Positions 1 to 10,019 of a DNA stretch of 64,000 bases are shown piece after piece (the first letter of the stretch is position 1; each line of letters begins with the position of its first letter). The notes beneath the pieces were generated by a model. It was not told where the DNA came from, did no database searches, and saw only the letters and a program-made list of their open reading frames with translations. Position numbers and translations under genes: made by a program. The DNA comes from Salticus scenicus (lineage: Eukaryota; Arthropoda; Arachnida; Araneae; Salticidae), in NCBI GenBank assembly GCA_963930645.1, contig OZ005662.1:75535841-75599840 (forward strand), in the 5' to 3' direction.

Positions 1-640
1 TTAAAGTTGAAACATAGTCGTGATTGGTTGAATGTTTTTTTTTTTTTTTTTTTTTTTTTTTTGGCTCAAGGTCCACAGTGGGACATACTGCGCCACACAA
101 AAGGTAAAGAATAAAAATTAGCTTCTGGATAACCTATCCAGATTGTCATTAAAAAATCGCAGTAAAAATAATAAACAAAAATACATAAAAGATAAAATCA
201 AAAATAATAAAAACAGTGTAGACAATAAAAACCGATGACAATAAAAACATAGTCATGAGTTAAAATATACTGGTCGTCAATGGTGACCAGGCAATTGTAT
301 TTCACGAGCCCTGTATATACCCATGCATTTTATCCGCGTTGTGTAATAAAACCTTTGACATGTGACCCCTGCAGAGAAAAATGCATTGTTATAAGGTTTA
401 TATTTGTATTGTATGAAGAAATATTTGCATTCTATAGAGGAATTCCCAGAGAAATGTAGAATCAAAAATCACATATTGGGCATGATTTAGCCTGGAACAT
501 AAATTGTCTGTCGAACGATAATCTGGGTGTCCCCAACACCGCTAAACCACACGTTATAGCTCTTTTAAACAAATGAAAATTTAAACAAAAAATCAAAACT
601 AACTAACGCCACAAATATAATATATATATATATATATATA
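1..640. other. A+T-rich segment without a gene
   Basis: I see no gene here. The stretch holds a poly-T run (about 37-62), short A+T-rich sequence and a TA microsatellite (about 619-640) abutting the next element. The one short open frame on the minus strand has no recognisable motif. Confidence 0.6.
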
Positions 641-855
641 CAGTCGGCTGCAAAATTATTCGAGCACTAGCAATAATCCTTGCCAAAAAAAAGTACACTT
701 AATACAGCTTTGTTAAATAAATCCTTGTCGAGTCATGTTCTTAATCAGTCTAAGAACATGATTCGACAAGGATTTACTTAGCAAAACAGTCTTAAGTGTA
801 CTTTTTTAAATATAGGAATTATTGGCTAGTGCTCGAATAATTTTGCAGCCGACTG
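641..855. mobile_element. Palindromic Tc1/mariner-like MITE
   Basis: The sequence is almost entirely an inverted repeat: it opens with CAGTCGGCTGCAAAATTATT and closes with the complement, with TA on both sides, the target used by Tc1/mariner elements. The two arms of roughly 100 bp meet near 754. A second copy at 28751-29481 shares the central palindrome (CTAAGAACATGATTCGACAAG). There is no coding capacity, so it is non-autonomous. Confidence 0.85.
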
Positions 856-900
856 TATATATATATATATATATATAGATAGATAGATAGATAGATAGAT
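856..900. repeat. (TA)n(GATA)n microsatellite
   Basis: A TA run followed by about seven GATA units directly abuts the right end of the preceding MITE. Confidence 0.95.
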
Positions 901-960
901 AAATTTTATGCGAAACATTTTAAAGTAATTGATTAGGGTTTTCATTTTAAAAAAAGTATA

Positions 961-1143
961 CAGTCGAACCTTGTTAACGTGGATCTCAAAGAGGATAATA
1001 AATTTGTTCGTGTTATCAGTAGTTCATGCTATCAGTAATAAATCTTCTTATAACTAATCTTCATTTTGATGGGGATTGTGGAAACAGTTCATGTTAAAAG
1101 TAACATTCACGTTAACAGTGTTCACGTTATCGAGTTTCGACTG
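961..1143. mobile_element. pogo/Tigger-like MITE
   Basis: The termini CAGTCGAACCTTGTTAACGT and the complement of ACGTTATCGAGTTTCGACTG form an imperfect inverted repeat flanked by TA dinucleotides. The start CAGTCGAA plus a TA target is typical of the pogo/Tigger branch of Tc1/mariner; that family call is by resemblance. No coding sequence is present in 183 bp. Confidence 0.7.
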
Positions 1144-1464
1144 TATTGTAAATGTTCTTATTTGTGTGTTATATTGTTTTTATTATCTTTCTAATTTGCA
1201 AGTTATCGAGATTGATAAAAGAGATTATTTCAAATTGTAGAATCAAGAAGGCAGACGAATCCCAGACTGCATCACTTTATTTCATCTACATTTTATCGCT
1301 TTTATTATGATAAGATAATTTTCATTTTATTGTCAGAAAAAAAAATTGTGTTAAAATTTATATAAGTTAGATTTTTCTCTATGAAAAGAATGATACGTGT
1401 TTTACTCATATCTTTCCTTAAGCTCTAAGGAACAACTCAAAATAAAAGAAGCCCCCTCGTTTAA

Positions 1465-2049
1465 CCCGGGTTTGATCGCACTGGGTGTGTCACACCCAGT
1501 GGCTCCTTTTCGCACTTCTTTCTCCCCACCTTTTTTTCGAAAATAGACGAGTTTTTGTGTAGCTGCCTCAAGGGTCATAACCTTGGAAGGGGGGAATCGG
1601 CGAAAGAATTCTAAAAATAGATCTGTTGAAAAATGTTGAAAAATGTGTTGAAAAAAACTTCGCCTGTGGATGCTTGGAATCTCATTATATCTTCTGATAT
1701 GACATAGAAGTTAGTAGATTGGACTAACATTTTTATTGAATCAATTCGAGAGCGTTTTTCTCGGGAAAGAGACGCAAAAGAAACTAATGAGGCTGAAAAC
1801 TAAATTTATTTGTGAGAAATGTGAAAAGCATGTATATATGGAGCATATGGCATGTATTTGCAAGAAATGTACAGAATAATTGTAAGCAATATTTTTAATA
1901 AATGTTTAAAATCTGTATTGACGTTTATTCTTTTTTCTGCTTTATGTTTTGTGTAGATTTTATAGTAGAAAATAGGAAGAAACTATCATGGGTATGACAT
2001 ACCCAGCGCGTGTAAACCCGTTCGTTTTTCTCGCGCGTGTAATGCCGGG
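1465..2049 (+). mobile_element. piggyBac-like deletion derivative
   Basis: TTAA sits immediately outside both ends (1461-1464 and 2050-2053), and the ends are CCCGG...CCGGG. TTAA target duplication with CCC...GGG termini is the hallmark of piggyBac. The interior is too short for a transposase but keeps the C-terminal cysteine-rich coding segment (separate entry). Subterminal palindromes such as CTGGGTGTGTCACACCCAG are present. It is therefore an internally deleted piggyBac copy. Confidence 0.75.
1784..1879 (+). pseudogene. piggyBac transposase C-terminal Cys-rich remnant
   Basis: Reading from 1784 the frame gives a short peptide with two CxxC pairs and intervening histidines (ICEKCEKHVYMEHMACICKK, then C, T, E and a TAA stop at 1877). 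This spacing resembles the cysteine-rich DNA-binding finger that closes piggyBac-family transposases. It lies inside a TTAA-flanked element at the place expected for the transposase 3' end. The catalytic part is missing, so the fragment cannot encode a working transposase. Confidence 0.65.
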
Positions 2050-2116
2050 TTAAAGGATAAAATCTCTTGATCCCAGTCTTTCAATATAGCAATAGCACTT
2101 AACACTTTATCTACAG

Positions 2117-2566
2117 CACTGAGAAAAAATTCTGTAACTGGCATCTAGAATCTAAATTGTAGCTCTAGAAAAAATAGTTCACCCTTATAAATTCTAGTGC
2201 CCTTTGAAAGTGAGTTCTAGAAACCCCTGTTAAAATTCTAGAGAGTTTGTCTATATTATCGAGGTAAAATCTATTTGAAAATATCTCCAAATAAATGCGA
2301 ACACAAGAGGCTGGTTTCAGCAACTATAATCTTGGTTTGTGACTTAATTCTAGAAAATAGAGCGAGAATTTCTCGCCATAAAAAAGATTCAGAATATTGT
2401 TTCACCATCTAGAAATGTGTAAACTAGAAATTCTCGATCATTTCATCTATTCAGTTTAAGGCGGGCCTTATACGCATAGCTCGGAAATCTATATTTCTAG
2501 TTAAGGGATTTAGAAAATGGCCACTGATTCATTCTAGATGAAGGCGGTGTATTTTTTTCTCAAGTG
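2117..2566. mobile_element. MITE with CACTnGAGAAAAAA termini
   Basis: Left end CACTGAGAAAAAAT...CATCTAGAATC and right end GATTCATTCTAGATG...TTTTTTTCTCAAGTG form an imperfect terminal inverted repeat of about 40 bp. The interior is unusually rich in TCTAGA/CTAGAA motifs (about ten in 400 bp). I see no target duplication and no coding capacity; the superfamily is unclear. Confidence 0.55.
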
Positions 2567-2708
2567 AGTGCTATGAAAAACTATTAGATTAGAAAGCATA
2601 TACAATAGAACTTATAGAAGGAATGTAAAATATACTTGTAAGAATATAACGTATACATGTAACCTCACTACATGGAACTAGACGCTCCATGAAGCCGTTT
2701 TTGTTTAA

Positions 2709-3014
2709 CCCTTTACCTGCCGACGAAAAATTACGAGATTCGCTTTCCAGTGCCACCATTTTTCCCACAGGCGTGTGTAGTTATGCGTTCACTGTTCCAG
2801 AAACATTTCTTTTCCGATTCCTCCCCCTCCCCATCTTCTCTGAAGTAAGTAAATCCTTCGAAAGCACTGTTATGGTTGTTTAATTGCACTCCAAAGCCGT
2901 GAGACTAGTTTCATTGGTAGTAACACAAAAAATCGTACTTCGGCAAGACGTGTACATACGCTCAGGGCAGTTAACGCATCAGCCTAACGAGACGAATATA
3001 TACGTCCGGGGGAG
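2709..3014. mobile_element. Possible TTAA-flanked piggyBac-like MITE
   Basis: TTAA lies on both sides (2705-2708, 3015-3018). The inside ends are CCCTTTACCTGCCGACG on the left and, reverse-complemented, CTCCCCCGGACG on the right. The terminal similarity is weak, so this is a candidate only. A short open frame at 2689-2883 crosses its left boundary and looks meaningless. Confidence 0.35.
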
Positions 3015-3288
3015 TTAAGGCTCTCTGTATTTTTAATAAGCGTATTTAAAATTTAACGTACTGCTTAAAAGTTGTATATAACAAGTTTATTGTAAATTTT
3101 AATTTAATGCATTATTTCTATTATATCATATAAAATACCTTTTTATAACGCTAATTGATATGTAAAAGCCGTAATCAGTATAAAGTTACACTGTAAATAA
3201 TATTATAGTTTTAAAAAATTAAAGAACACGCTTTTATAGAAATGTGAACTAAAAAAGCACAAAATATCTATCTTAGTATTAAAATGCA

Positions 3289-3325
3289 GGGTAAGAGAAA
3301 ATCGTGTGGGTGACACACCATAATA
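3289..3325 (+). mobile_element. 3' end of a hairpin-capped (Helentron-like) element
   Basis: GGGTAAGAGAAAATCGTGTG followed by GGTGACACACC matches the 3' end at 16188-16217: an arm sequence followed by a GTGTG/CACAC hairpin. The 5' part of this copy is not recognisable upstream. Confidence 0.5.
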
Positions 3326-3389
3326 TTTACATACATTTAAATCTTTAATTAAAATAACTTAGAATTAAACAAAAACCATTTTTAAAAAA

Positions 3390-3475
3390 TCTCCCCTGAC
3401 TGGGATCGAATGCTGGACCTTTAGGTTCGTAGCGCGGAGCCTTACCTCAACGCCACATGGTTCACGTAGAGAAAG
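3390..3475 (-). ncRNA. tRNA-derived SINE-like head (degenerate)
   Basis: On the minus strand the sequence reads like a tRNA-related RNA polymerase III promoter: an A-box-like TGGCGTTGAGG near 3460 and a B-box-like GCATTCGATCCC near 3402. The D- and T-stems are imperfect and no proper anticodon arm forms, so it is a tRNA-derived repeat or decayed tRNA rather than a functional gene. Confidence 0.4.
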
Positions 3476-3894
3476 TATTTTTTTACAATATAAATTTTTT
3501 GTTTGCTCCCAGAGCAATTACAAACATACATACATACAGGTGAAGCTAATAAAAGCGTGTTAAAAACAAAAATCCTGGTTATATTACAGAAAATATTAAA
3601 ACGAATTTTCATTCTTGCCTATTCGAGTGCCTATTACTTGTGTGGGAAAATTAAAAAAAAAAAAAAAATTCAAAATCTTCAAAAAAAAAGGAAACCCAGA
3701 CCACTGCTAACCTGATTTGTAGTTCTATCCCAAATTTAATCCAAAATAAAGTAAAGTCACATACATAAAAAATATAAGTAAAAATACATACATGTGTGTG
3801 GGGAAACTATAAGCTATTCGTAAATGTGAATATCGAACATTTTTATTTGTTTAATAAATCTGTTTTTTATTTATTTATGCATATATTTTTTTAG

Positions 3895-4443
3895 GTCACT
3901 ATAATTCAAGAGGAATTTCATATCCTACCGATGATCCGCCTGTTAAATTCCAATCTGGCGATTACCACTCTGGTAATCCCCTTCCATTTATTTCGTCGTT
4001 CAAAGTTAACTCTCCTGATCCAGCCATTTCATCATCGAACTGCGGCCCTCCTTCAACTATCAATTCATTTTACAGTTCATCAACGTTTGATAATTCCTTT
4101 GAATGTATACCTGAATCAGTAGAAACAAGAAATTCAGATTTTAAGATGCCCTTTGATGCTTCTGGATGTAAGACTGAAAATGCACTAAGAAAAACTTACC
4201 TTCACGGCTTAGATGAAGTCTCTTCGAATGATAAGCCTGAAGCATCAGCAAAATCAGGAAGAGGTACTCCCCAAAAAAAGACTTCAAAATCAGCAGGTAG
4301 TACTATGAAGTCATCTTCCATTAAGAAAAGTTCTCTTGTGAATGTGAAGAGTTCAACAAATGGACTTGAAGAGGTTTCAAATTCATCTCCAGAATCGATT
4401 CAGTCAGAAGAACCTTGCACGTCTTCATGTCATTGTCAAAAAG
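3895..4443 (+). CDS. Ser/Lys-rich coding exon, probable upstream exon of the BTB gene
   Basis: A single frame stays open for about 183 codons between a splice acceptor (pyrimidine tract then AG at 3893-3894) and a donor (AAG|GTAAAT at 4443/4444). The peptide is rich in Ser, Pro, Lys and Thr, with a poly-basic/serine stretch in its second half (around GTPQKKTSKS and KSSSIKKSS), so it is probably disordered. I recognise no domain. The donor is phase 1, and joining to the acceptor at 9361 rebuilds a glycine codon and runs straight into the BTB domain. In the MATH-BTB gene at 44-46 kb a phase-1 intron lies at the equivalent place, but there the upstream exon encodes MATH. The join is inferred, and exons 5' of this one are not found, so the gene start is unknown. 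It could instead belong to another transcript. Confidence 0.55.
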
Positions 4444-4708
4444 GTAAATTTCAAAATACTTATATAAAACCCAATCATATGAAAGAAAGCATTTAGGGGA
4501 GATCCGTGTAATGTGGACCCCCTAAGCAAGAATGCTCGTAAAACTAAAATTATTAAAACTAGCTGGCTTGACCAGCTGGCTGGTCAGAGACCCATGAAAA
4601 TTTTTACCAAAAAACATGCTCTTGAGCGCCTGCGGCGACAATCGTAATTTGTTCTCTGTAAAAGTTGCATAATATTAAAAATTCAAATATTTTTAAATAA
4701 AATATAAA

Positions 4709-4940
4709 CGTAGCTCTAGTTCAACGTCAAATACACTCAAATCAATGAAAATCAAATAAACCAATCAAATCTCTCGTAATTCCTCATAACGTAGCTCTAG
4801 TTCAACGTAAAATACACTCAAACCAATGAAAATGAAATAAACCAATCAAATCTCTCGTAATTCCTCATAACGTAGCTCTAGTTCAACGTAAAATACACTC
4901 AAATCAATGACAATGAAATAAACCGTTCAAATCTCTCCTA
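4709..4940 (+). repeat. Three-unit tandem repeat, period 81 bp
   Basis: The unit starts CGTAGCTCTAGTTCAACGT and recurs at 4709, 4790 and 4871 with few substitutions; the third unit decays after about 70 bp. Confidence 0.9.
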
Positions 4941-5220
4941 AGATTCTCCATTTTGCGTCATAGAAATGGGAAGTTTTATTTTCATATTTTTATTATTTAA
5001 AAGAAACTAATCGAAAATTCGAAAATCTGACTTCGATGTGCATAATGACCCTATGGAAGGCACCTTTGTGTTAAATCACGTGACTGCTCGAGCTACCGTT
5101 TTCGAGAACAGTGAAATATACATATATGTATACAAATATTGCTCACTTAATAGTATAAGATAAAAAGATTTATTTTGTCAGCTACTCATTACAATGGTAT
5201 AGTTGCATGGTTCAAGCTTA

Positions 5221-5648
5221 CAAGGAGACATTCAAAAGGTGTCGTCATCAAAAAATATTGAAAAATATATATGTGATTCTACTCTTCATAAAACACCAGA
5301 AAGTGAAAAAATTATCGGCTGAAATGAATTACAGCGACCACAAAAAAAATATCAAAATTAAACATATTTAGCGATTTCACACTGTTAGGCGATTGATTTT
5401 GAGTACATGGCGGAGAAGCAAAACGCGGTTCTCTTCATACACGGCAATCTCCGTGCTAGCAAACTTATCGTCTAAGAGCGCTAAATCGCCAAAAATGCTT
5501 AATTTTGATAATTTTTTGTGGTCGCTGTAATTCATTTCAGTCGATAATTTTTTCACTTTCTGGTGTTTTGAGTAGAATCACATATATATATATATATATA
5601 TATATTCAATATTTTTTGAAGACGACACCTTTTGAATGTTTCCTTATT
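5221..5648. mobile_element. Foldback MITE with arms of about 150 bp
   Basis: The segment opens with GGAGACATTCAAAAGGTGTCG and closes with its complement, and complementarity continues through the CACCAGAAAGTGAAAAAATT / AATTTTTTCACTTTCTGGTG blocks. The loop (about 5385-5490) is less A+T-rich. A TA microsatellite (5581-5606) has grown in the right arm. Nested within the 4492-6420 element. Confidence 0.85.
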
Positions 5649-6769
5649 AGTAAAGAACTTTGGAAAGTATTAATAATTGAAGGAAACAATTATTTTATTT
5701 ATGTGTAGGTGGTCCATATTACATATACATTCATGTAATATGTACCAAGTTGTCCATAGTGGTCCTTCCCGAACAGTTGGCACACTTGGAATTGTGAAAC
5801 GAACTGTCCAGCACGTTCCCTCATACACTTGTTCATCTCTTGGGAATAGTAGAAATGGACGAAAAAACATAATAGTTAACGGACGAAATAAAAGAGAGGT
5901 CAAAAGGTTATATTCAATGGGTAGTATGTGAAGGAAGTGGTAGCTTGGTTATCCCTGCTTCTCTGGCCTATTCTATAGCCTCAAGAATTTGAGTGTGCGA
6001 CATATGTAACGCCGAGCATTAACAAAAAAATCTCTATTTTTATTATTACACAACAAAGCATGGTTCATATTACACGCATAAACAGAGAAGCGTTGTTTCC
6101 AATCATATATCTCTATGCAAATTGGCGCTCATGAAACACATGCCTAGATGTTTCGGAAAATAAGTACATTTGCTACTATTAACGCGAAAATTATATTACA
6201 ATTACCTAACAGTAGAACGTAATACTTCCATTTTAACATACTTGTTACACAATGATCATATAAACTGAAAACTCAATTTCATAATCCTCCAAATACATGG
6301 ACAAGTCACTTCTTGCTTTGGATAACTATGATATTCACTAAAGGCAATGAGATGGTTTCACCATCTAGTGTTGAACATATAATTTTCGTCATGGTCTATA
6401 TTACACGGTTCTTCCCTAAATCTCCTTTTCGTTTTTGGTGTTATTTCTTAATAACAAAAAATTAAATATTATCAATGTCTTTTCATACTAAATGAAAGCA
6501 CGTATTAAGATAATTTAACTTTCTAATTACATTTGATATTAATGTCCATTTTACAAAATATTGATTAGAAGTGACCGGTCTAAAGCTTCATTAAAAAATT
6601 CAGTTTTTATTTTATAATTTGGGTCGTCCTCGAAACTTGGGCAGAAATTTTTGCTTCGATTTATCACCGCTTTAGAATTTATTTTAGACACAAATGCATA
6701 GGTATAGTCCAAACTCAATGTACAATTGTTAATGACAGATATACCCGGAGTACACGTCAATGTTTCGAA

Positions 6770-7010
6770 ATTATAGTGTAACCGCGTTTCCTCAGACTAG
6801 CTGTGGGGACGAGTCCAAAGGCTCGGAGGGGTGCCAAATTGACAGATTGGGATTCGAAAAATATCCAGGCATTCGGTGTTTATCGCTTATTTTCTCTCAA
6901 CGACAAGGTTATCATCCCTATTTTACTGCTGGACTCGTTCAATCCGCACAGAGGCTCCTATGGTCGCAAGAAATAATGTGGCTAAAGAATATTTTTTCAA
7001 GGGTGGTGTC
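6770..7010 (+). repeat. Dispersed repeat R1, copy 1
   Basis: About 220 bp is shared in the same orientation with 18270-18490. Shared blocks include TGGACTCGTTCAATCCGCAC and ATGGTCGCAAGAAAT. The segment is less A+T-rich than its surroundings. Short open frames cross it but are not conserved between copies. Identity unknown. Confidence 0.7.
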
Positions 7011-7075
7011 ATGATTATTAATAATTATGTTATTATTAAGTATATCGTAATGATATATAAAAACACATTATCAGC

Positions 7076-7237
7076 ATTGCCAGATCTGGCGGATTTTTTA
7101 TTCAATAAATACCAATAATTTTGAGAAGTGATATTTAATATACACAATACACTATCAATCTTCGAAATAATTAGGTAAACTTTACAATAAAAAATTATTG
7201 GTGATTATTGAATAAAAAATCGGCCAAATCTGGCAAT
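7076..7237. mobile_element. MITE with ATTGCCAGATyTGGC termini
   Basis: Left ATTGCCAGATCTGGC plus GATTTTTTATTCAATAA pairs with right TTATTGAATAAAAAATC plus GGCCAAATCTGGCAAT. No coding sequence and no clear target duplication. Confidence 0.75.
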
Positions 7238-7294
7238 ACGGCATATTGTATCAAGCTTCTATTTACTTAGGTAAATTAATTTTTGTCCTTAATC

Positions 7295-7865
7295 CAGGGC
7301 GGCGACAATCGGGGAAAACAGGGAAATCATGGAAAAAGCAGAGTACTTTATCAATCTGGAAATATCAGGGAAAAATCAGGAAATTTTCTAAAAACACCCA
7401 AAAATCATGGAAATTTTCATTTTTGCCCACAAGCATGACTGTAAGATCGACAAACTGGTGTTATCTTAACCATGATTGCACTGGATTGGCTGCTTTCTAT
7501 TTGAATCTCACCTAGTTAAAGATAAATATTTTTAGTGCAACAGGAATAATTTTATGTCTTGATGTTAATATGTTGTGCAGTTAAAATGAGTCATATTTGT
7601 ATAATTTTTTAATTTCTCCAAAATTTTGAATTTTACATTTTATTTTCCTTTTTGTAAGTGAACCAAGAGAAAAATAAAAAGATTGAGATATTTTTGCCCA
7701 TCAGTATAGTTTTTTGAATTGTAGTGGTTTAACAAGCATATTACACAAGAGTAATATACACAAAATTATGGACTATATATAATAGGTAACGGAAATCATG
7801 GAAATTTGTCAAAATTAGTCATGGAAAAATCAGGGAACTTTTATTCTGAATTTCTGTAGCCACTA
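7295..7865. mobile_element. hAT-like non-autonomous element, copy 1
   Basis: It begins CAGGGCGGCGACAATCGGGG and ends CTGTAGCCACTAG, related by inversion. The CAGGGTGGC start resembles hAT ends. The interior repeats short GGGAAAATCAGGG-like phrases. A direct second copy lies at 13404-14016. No target duplication is clear, so the hAT call rests on terminal resemblance. Confidence 0.6.
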
Positions 7866-9361
7866 GTACAGTAAGATTAATAATCTTACTGTATATAAAA
7901 TATTTTTATAAACTGGTTTGTAACCAGAAAAATATCGGGAATCAATTTAAAAATTGTAAAATAAGGGTACGTCGAAGTCATATAATTGGCTTATGTTTTA
8001 TATATAGCATTTATATCATCGGCTTAAAGTGATGCAAACAAATACCAAGTCCATATAATAGTTTTTTAGATATCTAATTCATTTGCGTTTAATAATAAAG
8101 TAACATCATTAAAAAATAACATCGCTTATCATATCATGATAAAACCTTTATATTTATCCCGATTCAATCCATGATGTTTTTCTTCGCTATTTAAATGACG
8201 TCTGCGCAACAGTCTGTTATTACGGGGAGCTCTGTTAGTTTTTGCAATACATTAAGCACAATAATCCAATCCTTGTCTAGATTGCATAATTCGTTCGTGA
8301 AATAGTGTAACGCTTCATATTATCTTCTGCATTTTCAAATTTGGATAAATATATTAGATTATCTCTTGTTATTAATTATACACATAATTGCTTTTTAACT
8401 TTATCTATACACATGAATAATGATTTTGGGTTATCAAGAATAATTATGAAAAGTTTTATTGTTGAACGTCGACAAAATCATGCATCACTTTTAAACTAAA
8501 AGTGATATTATTTTCCAATATTACGGGATATTGTTATGATTGCGACTTGTGGAAAAAAGAGAGTTAAATTTAATTATTCATATGTGCACATATGTAAGAT
8601 AAATCCGTATTATAATATAAACAATCATGCTTCATTTGTAAGTTAGGAAACAATTTCCCTTGTTACAGGAAATTGAGAACTTAAGAGAGACATTAAATGA
8701 ATGTTAATGTTACTTTGAAAAAAAATTCAGTGTGAAAATTATTTCGAATATATGATATTACATATTTTATTATTTTTTAAATATTATTTACTTACTTTCT
8801 TGGCTTTGTTATTATACTTATTTTGATAAATTTTATTTTGTCAATATTTTATTCAATAAATTGACTGTTAAGGAAAATAATACATTTTTTAAAATACTTA
8901 AATAGAAATTACTGTTATTTCTGTTATAATTAAAAAAAAACATGGTGTATTTTGTGCATAAGCATGTGCATAAGGATTTTTAAGAATCTCTGAATGCACA
9001 TTTAAAAATTAACGTATGTTTATATTAACACCTCAAAATTAATTTTTTCGAATCAAACTGAATGCAGTTCAACTTTAAGGACTCTTAAGAATCTCTGAAT
9101 GCACATTTTAAAGTTAACGTATGTTTATATTAACACCAAGATTTTTAACCAATGTTAACAATATTTTACACACATACACAATAAATAAATAAAAGTTTAT
9201 TCTATTCAAATTAAATTGCATTAAATTACAATGAAGCTAGTTGAAATTTTCTGATTATGACTTATGTTATTTTTAATTATTTGACATTCTGAAATAGGTG
9301 ATAATTAAGTGAAAAGACTAATTAAATTCTCTTTCAAATTTTTGTATTTTTTTCTTTTCAG
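7866..9361. other. A+T-rich intronic sequence without a gene
   Basis: The stretch holds a near-perfect 27-bp palindrome (about 7866-7892) and a direct duplication of about 62 bp spaced 104 bp apart (8972-9034 and 9076-9137, sharing AAGAATCTCTGAATGCACAT). No exon is visible. It ends in the acceptor of the BTB exon. Confidence 0.6.
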
Positions 9362-9933
9362 GACTTAAAGCTTTAAGTGAGAATCAAAAGAGCCTTTACC
9401 TTGAAGGAAAATTTTTCGACTTGACGATCATAATGGATGGTACTGAATTTAAAGTTCTCAGAGCACTTCTCATGAATCGTTCACCGGTTTTTGAGAAGTT
9501 GCTCTCTAAAGATACTGATGGAAACACCACCAATATAATAACCATTGATCCCTTCGACGCTTGCGATTCTATAATTTTCAACGAATTCCTCCTTTATCTC
9601 TATTCAGGTGAGATAGAAGATAGATCTGAGAGACACATATACGGCCTCTATTGTGCAGCTCGCAAGTTCGAAATAGAAGTTTTGAAAGAGGAATGCATGG
9701 AGTTTCTGCAAGCGTCATTGTCTATTGACACAATCGTTCATGTTTTCAAATCAGCAGACACAGACAGCAGTGATTCAGAGCTATTAGATGCGGCAGTGAT
9801 TTTCTTAGCGAAGAACTTGAAAGCCATAATGAAATCTGATGAATGGAAACAGTTTTCACGAGAAGATTCTGATCGAGCTCTTGAATACAACTTAAAAGCC
9901 CTAGAAATTGGTTACAAAAAGACGATAGAATAG
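9362..9933 (+). CDS. BTB/POZ domain terminal exon (TD/POZ-like protein)
   Basis: The exon follows a strong acceptor (TTTTTTTCTTTTCAG) and stays open for 190 codons to a TAG at 9931-9933; an acceptor start fits the homology better than an internal start codon. The peptide begins LKALSENQKSLYLEGKFFDL, matching the short helix and Gly-x-Phe-x-Asp entry of BTB domains in MATH-BTB proteins. It continues with the core strand/helix (FKVLRALLMNRSPVF), then FLLYLYSGEI, the usual YLYTG-like motif, and a helical BACK-like tail. BTB domains dimerise and bind Cullin-3. The His of the usual AHK/CHR motif is replaced (VLR), which may weaken Cullin-3 contact. No MATH exon is found for this gene; the probable preceding exon is Ser-rich (3895-4443). 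The last part of this exon is the source of the downstream tandem array. Confidence 0.8.
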
Positions 9934-10019
9934 TTTTATGCTGAGCTAAACTTTTATAGATTTTGTAAGGCTGTTATAAAAAGCAAAACACTCCTTTTCA
10001 GATAAATGACATTTTCATC

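Larger units (their letters stand above)
4492..6420. mobile_element. Large TIR element inside the BTB gene intron
   Basis: Left end TTTAGGGGAGATCCGTGTAA (then TGTGGACC) and right end GGTCTATATTACACGG then TTCTTCCCTAAA are complementary over about 28 bp with few mismatches. The element sits about 50 bp after the donor of the Ser-rich exon. It contains a three-unit tandem repeat and a foldback MITE. Short frames at 5670-5931 on both strands show no recognisable domain. The superfamily is not clear. Confidence 0.6.

Noticed and set aside
2689..2883. 64-codon frame as an upstream exon of the BTB gene
   Set aside because: It crosses the edge of a TTAA-flanked element and has no MATH or other domain signal or flanking splice sites.
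4709..4940. Possible CRISPR array
   Set aside because: Three contiguous 81-bp units without spacers, in a eukaryotic intron: an ordinary tandem repeat.
5670..5931. Overlapping 77- and 84-codon frames on opposite strands
   Set aside because: Both fall inside a TIR element, neither has a recognisable motif, and their overlap suggests chance.
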